A stretch of 10,273 nt of DNA from JBFIHF01 sp964411125 (GTDB lineage Bacteria; Myxococcota_A; Bradymonadia; Bradymonadales; Bradymonadaceae): NCBI GenBank assembly GCA_964411125.1, contig CAYPJU010000135.1, forward strand, positions 1-10,273, given 5' to 3'. The notes under the pieces were generated by a model that had not been told where the DNA came from, made no database searches, and was given only the letters and a program-made list of their open reading frames with translations. Shown piece after piece: positions 5,815 through 10,273 of the stretch. A program made the position numbers and the translations under genes. Every line of letters begins with the position of its first letter. Position 1 is the stretch's first letter.

Positions 5815-7652
5815 CGAACCTCCATCGCGTTGATCTTGCGTTCCCTGGCGTCCGAACCCACCGTGACCTCGGCGCCCGATAGCGCTCCTTCGACCCGCAG
5901 GCCAAACGGGCTCGTCGACCCGGGCTCGAGCTGAAGCTTCTGGCTAGCCAGCGTCTTTCGCTTGCTGGTGACCTGCACTTCGACCTCGCGCTGCTCATTC
6001 GTCGTGTTGGCCACGACGCCACGGCAGAACCCTCGGTCGCATTGCGCCTGCAAGAGCACTGCCCCACTGTGCCCGAGGCGTTCGGACCACCGCGTCGCCG
6101 CCGCTCGTCGCGCGTCGACCACCGGGTCCGACATCCTCGGCGGCGCGACCTCGACGTACTTCGCGAACGCCTCCGCGGCGCCCTTCGTGTCCCCGACGAG
6201 CCGGGCGAAATCCGCTCCGTAGAACTGCGCCTCGGACAGCGTCGGGTCGCAGAACGCCGCAGCGCCGAACAGTTGACGCGCCGTGACGTTCTCTCCCGCG
6301 AGCGCTTCCTGGCGACCGAGGAGGAGCAGCGCTTCGCAGTCGGCCGGGTTCTCGTCGACCAGGGCATGGACCCGCGGCTCCGCGATCCCCTCCTTGCCCT
6401 GATCGAGGGCGTGCCGCGCGGCTACGACGTCGTGTCGCCCCTCTTTCTTATCGACCTTCGCCAGCGACTCTTTCGACTTCGAAAACTCGTTGCGATCCAA
6501 CAGGCCCTTGGCGAGGAGCGTCCAACCCGCGTCGGTCTGTGCGGACACCGCCGAGTCGTGACTGAGCGCCCATACGGCGAGCTGGTTGGCCATCTGGACG
6601 TCGACGAGGTCGAACAGCGCCGCCATTCTCAGGAGCTCGTCGTACGACTTCGCCTGCTTGACGGCCTCGTCGGCGATACGCGTCGCGCTCCGGGCGTCGT
6701 CGGCGACGCGGTATACGGCAGCACGCAGCGCGCCTTCCCATGCGGTCTTCTCCGACGCCTTCCACGCCGCGTCGGCTGCCTTCTTCGCCGAACTTTGACC
6801 CTTCTTGTCCCCTCTCCATGCGTCCACCAGTGCACCGAGGAGCTTCGCCTCAGGGCGGTCGACCGCCTGGAATGCCGTCTTCGCGGCATCGAAGTCCGAC
6901 CGCGCGATCGCCTCGAAGCCAGCTTTCAGTTTCGGGTCCTCTTCGAGCTCCGCCACGAGCGGTGCGCGCCGTGTGAAGTCGAACGTCGCCGTCCCTCCAA
7001 CGGAGCCCGTTCCGCCGGCGTACACCCATGCGTCGGAATCGCTCTCGACCAGGATGGCCCAGCGTTCTCCGTCGGTGCTCCACGAGGGGGACGCTTTCAC
7101 CTTCGGGCACTTCGCCTCGTCACGACGGCGCGAAGTCTCGCCCCCGAAGCGCCGGTCGGCGACGATCGTCGTCTCGCCCTCCTTCTGGTCCATCAGCCCG
7201 ACACGATGGCGCGTGGTGCATTGAAACTTTCCGTTCGACTCGGTCCGTTCGTGCGTCGTCACCGAGACGAGCCTGCGGTCACCCTGAGGGCGTTCCCACG
7301 CCCCGGAATCTCCTGGCGTGACTCCGAGCGTCTCGAGCCGTTTCGCCGCAACGTCGGGCGCCTTCGCGGCGGCGAGGGTCTCCGGCAGCGGGCCCACCGG
7401 CTCGGACGTCTTGAAACGCTGCAGCGGCTGCGCACCCAGCGATTGCGCGCCGTACACCTCGAAGCCCTCGAAGTAGTAGTCCTCCGAGATCCCGTCGACC
7501 ATTCGCTCGCCGCGCTGTACGACGTCGACGATCACCTCCTGGCCGGTCGAGGACCACCCGCGAATCGAGCGCTCCGCCGTGTCGGCGGCCGCAGGCGAGG
7601 CCCAGGCGAGCAGGGCGGTCGTCAGAACGAATGTGGATCGTGAGAGGTGCAT
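5811..7652 (-). CDS. Secreted helical-repeat (TPR-like) protein
   Basis: 613 residues, function not recognised. The signal peptide is MHLSRSTFVLTTALLAWASPAAA, with probable cleavage before Asp24 and no lipobox, so it is likely periplasmic or secreted. Residues ~25-230 look beta-rich, with sequences such as GWSSTGQEVIVDVVQ and PSWSTDGERWAILVESDSD. These resemble beta-propeller or DUF2259-like secreted segments, but that is only an impression. Residues ~235-505 are Ala-rich and helical in TPR fashion (for example ALLLLGRQEALAGENVTARQLFGAAAF and GDTKGAAEAFAKYVEVAP), suggesting a protein-binding scaffold. Residues ~530-613 form a beta-type domain with a C538-x4-C543 pair and a Gly-Ser-Thr turn. 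The ATG at 7652 has only a weak ribosome binding site. The stop overlaps the ureohydrolase ATG by 4 nt. The glycosidase gene ends 51 nt upstream on the same strand. Confidence 0.82.
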   Translation of the reverse strand: MHLSRSTFVLTTALLAWASPAAADTAERSIRGWSSTGQEVIVDVVQRGERMVDGISEDYYFEGFEVYGAQSLGAQPLQRFKTSEPVGPLPETLAAAKAPDVAAKRLETLGVTPGDSGAWERPQGDRRLVSVTTHERTESNGKFQCTTRHRVGLMDQKEGETTIVADRRFGGETSRRRDEAKCPKVKASPSWSTDGERWAILVESDSDAWVYAGGTGSVGGTATFDFTRRAPLVAELEEDPKLKAGFEAIARSDFDAAKTAFQAVDRPEAKLLGALVDAWRGDKKGQSSAKKAADAAWKASEKTAWEGALRAAVYRVADDARSATRIADEAVKQAKSYDELLRMAALFDLVDVQMANQLAVWALSHDSAVSAQTDAGWTLLAKGLLDRNEFSKSKESLAKVDKKEGRHDVVAARHALDQGKEGIAEPRVHALVDENPADCEALLLLGRQEALAGENVTARQLFGAAAFCDPTLSEAQFYGADFARLVGDTKGAAEAFAKYVEVAPPRMSDPVVDARRAAATRWSERLGHSGAVLLQAQCDRGFCRGVVANTTNEQREVEVQVTSKRKTLASQKLQLEPGSTSPFGLRVEGALSGAEVTVGSDARERKINAMEVR

Positions 7653-7703
7653 GGGCGTTCCGGGGATTCGTCACCCACTGTGTGCCAGCAACCCCGCTCA
7701 GAC

Positions 7704-10166
7704 TCAAGCCCGATGACGCCGTTCCGCGCGCCGTCGGCGGGCGAACAGACCCAGGAGCACCAGCAGTCCGGGAGTCGCCGGAGCGGTCCCGCGCCCCGTG
7801 ACGCACCCGCAACCGCCGTCGGCCGCCACGACGTCGCCGTCGAGCATCGCGCCGTCCGGGGAACTCTGTGCGCCGGTGTCGTCGCCTCCCGCGGCGCCCC
7901 CGGTGTCACCGCCGCCGCCACCATTTCCGGCGTCGGCGCCCCCGCCGCCAGGGTTCCCCCCCATGTCGACGCTCCCGACCGTCCCCATGTCCGTCTCGGG
8001 CATCGGTTCGGGGGGCAGGGGGCGGCGAGGCCCCAGAAACCGGAGGGTCGAGTAGTAGCGCTCGGCGCCGAAACCGTTCTCGTCCGACCATTCGGGCCCG
8101 AGTACGGTCTCTGCTTCCGCGAACGAGTCGCCGAGGGACCGCCAACAGGCAATCCCGCGCGCCGCGCGGGCGCAGAGATCGGAGCGGCCGTCGCGGTCGA
8201 GGTCGACGAAGTCGATCGTTCGGTAGTAGCGCTCCCCGGTCCAACCCGAGTCATCGACCAGAAGATCGGTGCCGATACGGTTGCCGAATCCCGCTCCGTC
8301 GAACGCCCAGCAGCGGTAGCCCGCATTCGCACGAGCGCACACGTCGAGCATCCCGTCGCCGGTGACGTCGGCGAACCGGATCGTCTGAAAGTTGGAATCG
8401 TCGCGCCAGCCCGAGTCGTCGGCGAGCGCCGGGCCCGAGATCGCCGGGCCGAATCCGTCCCCCGTCGACAGGTGACAGACGAGGCCCGCCGCCGCGCGAG
8501 CGCAGACGTCGTCGCGCCCGTCGCCGTCGAGATCGATCAGTTGGATCGTCGAGTAGTAGCGATACTTGTCCCACCCGCCGCCGTTCGACCACGCCGGACC
8601 CGAGACGAGCCCGCCCCACGCCGTCCCGTCGAACCGCCAGCAGCGAAACTCGTCGGGGTTTCGCGCGCAGAGGTCGGCCGCTCCGTCCCCGTCGATGTCG
8701 CCCATCCGAATCGTCCCGTAGCGGGAGGGGGCATCCCATCCGTTGTCGTTCTTCAGCGCTCCCGCGACGACCGCCGGGCCGAACCCGTCGCCGGTGGAGG
8801 GGTGGCAGTGCATCCCGTCGCTCCATCGCATGCAGACGTCGTCCATCCCGTCGCCGTCGAAGTCCGCGAGCCGGATCGTCGAGTAGTACTTCGGGTGGTT
8901 CGCGCCGACGTCGTCGCCGTACTCGGGGCCGTCGATCGGCGGACCGAAGCCGTCGCCCGTCGACTTCCAGCAGCGGATGCGGTCGTTGTTGCGTCCGCAG
9001 ACGTCCGCGAGCCCGTCTCCGTCGATGTCGCCCCATCGGATCGTCGCGTAGTGCGACGGGTCGTCCCAGCCGGGGTCGTCGAACGCAGCGCCTCCCGGCC
9101 CGGCGATCGCTGGGCCGAAGCCGTCCTCGCCGAACAGGCTGCACAGAATCCCGTCCTTCGTCCGGACGCAGGCGTCGCCACGGCCGTCGCCGTTCACGTC
9201 GGTCTCCTCCGCTCCGAGCTGGGCGTGCAGGTCGTGGAGTTGGCCGTCGAACCGATTTTCGCAGTGCGCCGGCATCGCCGACCCACCGTCCGCGAAGATC
9301 CCCCAGTGATTCAGTACGCTGCGCGGGCTGCCGTCCGACGGGCGGTTGATCGTCCCGCGACCCTTCACCCACATCTGCGACGAGCCACCCCCGTCGAGAT
9401 TGATCGCCGTGTGGGCTCCGAGGCGCTCCATCAGGCGCGCCAGCTCGAGCCCGTACATCCCGCTCGAGCGCGACGAACGTCCGTCCACCACCACGAGGAT
9501 GAAAGTCTGCCGGTCTTCCGAAAGCCCCATCGCCGTTCGCGGGTGCCGCTGCCGCATGTCCGAACGGTCCGTGAAGCAACTGCCGTCCGTCGCCGATGGA
9601 CAGTCGACCGCCGCTCCGTCGATCACGAGCTGCGGGAAGCCGCTCACGAGCGACGCCGTCCCCGGCGGCACGGCCGGCATCGGGGTCGTCGGTGCCCAGC
9701 CTTCCGCGCTCAGGTCACGGTTCTTCACGAGCTCCGAGTTCGTGTACTCGACCGCCTGGTCTCCGAACGCGATCCACCCGTACTTCGCGTGATACCAATC
9801 GCCCGTGTAGTCGAGACCGCTTCGGTTCGACGCCCACCGCGTCCCGCCCCCCACCGCGTCGCCGTACACGTGGTTGCGCGGACTCGACGTGAAGAAATCG
9901 CCGTTCACCGCGACCTCCGCCCCCACCGAGTTCCCCCACGACGACGACGTCGAGTACCCCGAATACTCCGACGCCCCGATCCGCACCCCCGGCGTACAAA
10001 GCGACACATACGCTGCGTAGAAGTCCGTCGCCGGACCGCTCGTCCGCCCCTCGACGATCCTCACCCCCGGAAACGGGGTCGACTCGCTCGACGACTCGAT
10101 CGTTTGCCCCCAGGCCGTCGCCGACCACGACGCCGCCACGAACACCAACGCTACCAATTTCTTCAT
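7704..10166 (-). CDS. Surface-anchored phosphodiester glycosidase (NAGPA domain) with seven FG-GAP-like repeats and MYXO-CTERM tail
   Basis: 820 residues from the ATG at 10166, which has AGGAGG 9 nt upstream. The ORF could begin at 10208, but that ATG has no signal peptide directly after it. Residues 1-20 are a signal peptide (MKKLVALVFVAASWSATAWG). Residues ~45-292 form a phosphodiester glycosidase (NAGPA/DUF2233) domain, with VNGDFF at 87-92 and the signature NLDGGGSSQM at 256-265. By family knowledge these enzymes cleave sugar-phosphodiester bonds; the natural substrate here is unknown. Residues 323-~711 hold seven FG-GAP/VCBS-like repeats, probably a seven-bladed propeller. A Gly/Asp/Pro-rich linker (~713-785) leads to the C-terminal GCGC motif, a hydrophobic stretch and an Arg cluster, a MYXO-CTERM sorting signal. 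The protein is therefore expected to be exported and anchored at the outer surface. It is the first visible gene of the minus-strand cluster. Confidence 0.9.
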   Translation of the reverse strand: MKKLVALVFVAASWSATAWGQTIESSSESTPFPGVRIVEGRTSGPATDFYAAYVSLCTPGVRIGASEYSGYSTSSSWGNSVGAEVAVNGDFFTSSPRNHVYGDAVGGGTRWASNRSGLDYTGDWYHAKYGWIAFGDQAVEYTNSELVKNRDLSAEGWAPTTPMPAVPPGTASLVSGFPQLVIDGAAVDCPSATDGSCFTDRSDMRQRHPRTAMGLSEDRQTFILVVVDGRSSRSSGMYGLELARLMERLGAHTAINLDGGGSSQMWVKGRGTINRPSDGSPRSVLNHWGIFADGGSAMPAHCENRFDGQLHDLHAQLGAEETDVNGDGRGDACVRTKDGILCSLFGEDGFGPAIAGPGGAAFDDPGWDDPSHYATIRWGDIDGDGLADVCGRNNDRIRCWKSTGDGFGPPIDGPEYGDDVGANHPKYYSTIRLADFDGDGMDDVCMRWSDGMHCHPSTGDGFGPAVVAGALKNDNGWDAPSRYGTIRMGDIDGDGAADLCARNPDEFRCWRFDGTAWGGLVSGPAWSNGGGWDKYRYYSTIQLIDLDGDGRDDVCARAAAGLVCHLSTGDGFGPAISGPALADDSGWRDDSNFQTIRFADVTGDGMLDVCARANAGYRCWAFDGAGFGNRIGTDLLVDDSGWTGERYYRTIDFVDLDRDGRSDLCARAARGIACWRSLGDSFAEAETVLGPEWSDENGFGAERYYSTLRFLGPRRPLPPEPMPETDMGTVGSVDMGGNPGGGGADAGNGGGGGDTGGAAGGDDTGAQSSPDGAMLDGDVVAADGGCGCVTGRGTAPATPGLLVLLGLFARRRRAERRHRA
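7707..7817 (-). other. MYXO-CTERM C-terminal sorting signal
   Basis: Residues 784-820 of the glycosidase: GGCGC, about ten small residues, a short hydrophobic segment (PGLLVLLGLFA) and a final Arg-rich cluster (RRRRAERRHR). This tripartite layout is the MYXO-CTERM signal found in Myxococcota. There, a myxosortase is thought to cut near the Cys, which is then lipid-anchored for display at the cell surface. No myxosortase gene lies in this window. Confidence 0.85.
8034..9200 (-). repeat. Seven in-gene 55-codon FG-GAP-like repeats with invariant C-x8-C
   Basis: Inside the glycosidase gene, Asp-rich calcium-site motifs of the form D-x-[DNT]-x-DG begin at residues 323, 380, 435, 490, 545, 600 and 655. 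The spacings are 57, then 55 five times. Each unit continues as D-[AVL]-C-x8-C, giving Cys pairs 333/342, 390/399, 445/454, 500/509, 555/564, 610/619 and 665/674. Most units then have a GDGFG- or DGxxFG-like turn and a YY/RY-x-TI strand. Seven repeats suit a seven-bladed beta-propeller with calcium sites and one disulfide per blade. The blade number and fold are inferred from the repeat count. Confidence 0.9.
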
Positions 10167-10175
10167 GTACCCAAC

Positions 10176-10181
10176 CCTCCT
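10176..10181 (-). promoter_or_regulatory. Strong ribosome binding site deciding the glycosidase start
   Basis: The minus strand reads AGGAGG, 9 nt before the ATG at 10166. This is a full anti-Shine-Dalgarno match. It favours that ATG over the in-frame ATG at 10208, which would bury the signal peptide behind 14 extra residues. Confidence 0.8.
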
Positions 10182-10185
10182 ACAT

Positions 10186-10194
10186 CCCCCCCCC
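10186..10194 (-). repeat. Nine-base G run in the glycosidase leader
   Basis: Nine consecutive C on the plus strand, read as G9 in the mRNA, lie just upstream of the ribosome binding site. The run is preceded in the mRNA by CCCC, so a C4/G4 pairing could fold over the leader. Homopolymers of this length are prone to slippage and to sequencing error. No coding frame crosses it if translation starts at 10166. Confidence 0.6.
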
Positions 10195-10203
10195 GGGGAG
10201 CAA

Positions 10204-10220
10204 TTCAAACGTGTTCAAAC
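10204..10220 (-). promoter_or_regulatory. Direct repeat TTCAAAC, 10-bp spacing, possible operator
   Basis: TTCAAAC occurs twice, at 10204-10210 and 10214-10220, separated by GTG. The 10-bp period places both copies on the same face of the DNA helix. The pair is 38-54 nt upstream of the glycosidase start, where an activator or repressor site would be expected. On the minus strand it reads GTTTGAACACGTTTGAA, whose TTGAAC and TTGAAT could also serve as -35-like elements. No matching -10 box was found. Confidence 0.3.
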
Positions 10221-10273
10221 CGCGCTTCGCGCGGTGGGGGACCGGCCTTCGGCCGGTGGTGGACCGCGCTTCG
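10219..10273. repeat. Tandem palindromic 22-bp repeat array, cut by the right edge
   Basis: Two complete units and the start of a third repeat every 22 bp. Unit 1 is ACCGCGCTTCGCGCGGT (10219-10235) plus GGGGG. Unit 2 is ACCGGCCTTCGGCCGGT (10241-10257) plus GGTGG. Unit 3 begins ACCGCGCTTCG at 10263. Each can form a 7-bp stem with a TTC loop. Units 1 and 2 differ at two paired positions, and both changes are compensated, so pairing is kept. The array lies upstream of the glycosidase gene and continues outside the window, so its total length and the gene on its other side are unknown. Confidence 0.85.

Noticed and set aside
6042..7643. 533-codon plus-strand frame
   Set aside because: It is antisense to the secreted repeat protein, which has a signal peptide and coupled neighbours. 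The plus-strand translation is Arg-rich and featureless.
8251..9579. 442-codon minus-strand frame inside the glycosidase gene
   Set aside because: It is an alternative frame of the repeat-encoding region; its apparent periodicity reflects the underlying 165-bp repeats.
10167..10208. N-terminal extension of the glycosidase from the ATG at 10208
   Set aside because: It would place 14 residues before a good signal peptide, and the AGGAGG site is correctly spaced for the ATG at 10166.
10219..10273. CRISPR array
   Set aside because: The units are 22 bp including the spacer, the spacers are only 5 G-rich bases, and no cas gene is present.

Overview
High-GC window from a Gram-negative bacterium, most likely a myxobacterium or another member of the Myxococcota. 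The best taxonomic clue is the protein encoded at 7704-10166 (minus strand). It ends in a Gly/Asp-rich linker, a GCGC motif, a short hydrophobic stretch and an Arg cluster, which is the layout of the MYXO-CTERM surface-sorting signal. Two predicted lipoproteins and a five-pass membrane enzyme with a periplasmic catalytic domain also fit a Gram-negative envelope. No rRNA, tRNA, CRISPR array, insertion sequence or phage gene was seen.

Layout, left to right. 1-215 (minus) is the N-terminal part of a fatty-acid-desaturase-like membrane protein cut by the window edge. 360-2225 (minus) is a membrane-anchored sulfatase/LtaS-like enzyme. 2349-3044 (plus) is a small lipoprotein, the only confident plus-strand gene, divergent from the sulfatase gene and convergent with what follows. 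3106-3795 (minus) is an unrecognised protein with a His/Cys cluster. Upstream of it lies a compact minus-strand cluster, transcribed right to left: phosphodiester glycosidase with FG-GAP repeats and MYXO-CTERM (10166-7704), secreted helical-repeat protein (7652-5811), agmatinase-family ureohydrolase (5814-4945), outer-membrane-type lipoprotein (4961-4266) and glyoxalase I (4266-3847). The last four overlap by 4, 17 and 1 nt, so they are almost certainly cotranscribed and probably translationally coupled. The glycosidase gene sits 51 nt upstream and may belong to the same unit. The right edge holds a short array of palindromic 22-bp repeats that runs out of the window.

How the genes may work together. 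The sulfatase-like enzyme and the phosphodiester glycosidase both belong to families that act on phosphodiester or sulfate-ester envelope substrates, but they are in different transcription units. The coupled cluster is unusual because two predicted cytosolic enzymes (ureohydrolase, glyoxalase) alternate with two exported proteins of unknown function. No known named pathway explains this set. The strongest points for follow-up are the coupled cluster, the seven 55-residue repeats each carrying a C-x8-C pair, and the covarying palindromic repeats at the right edge.
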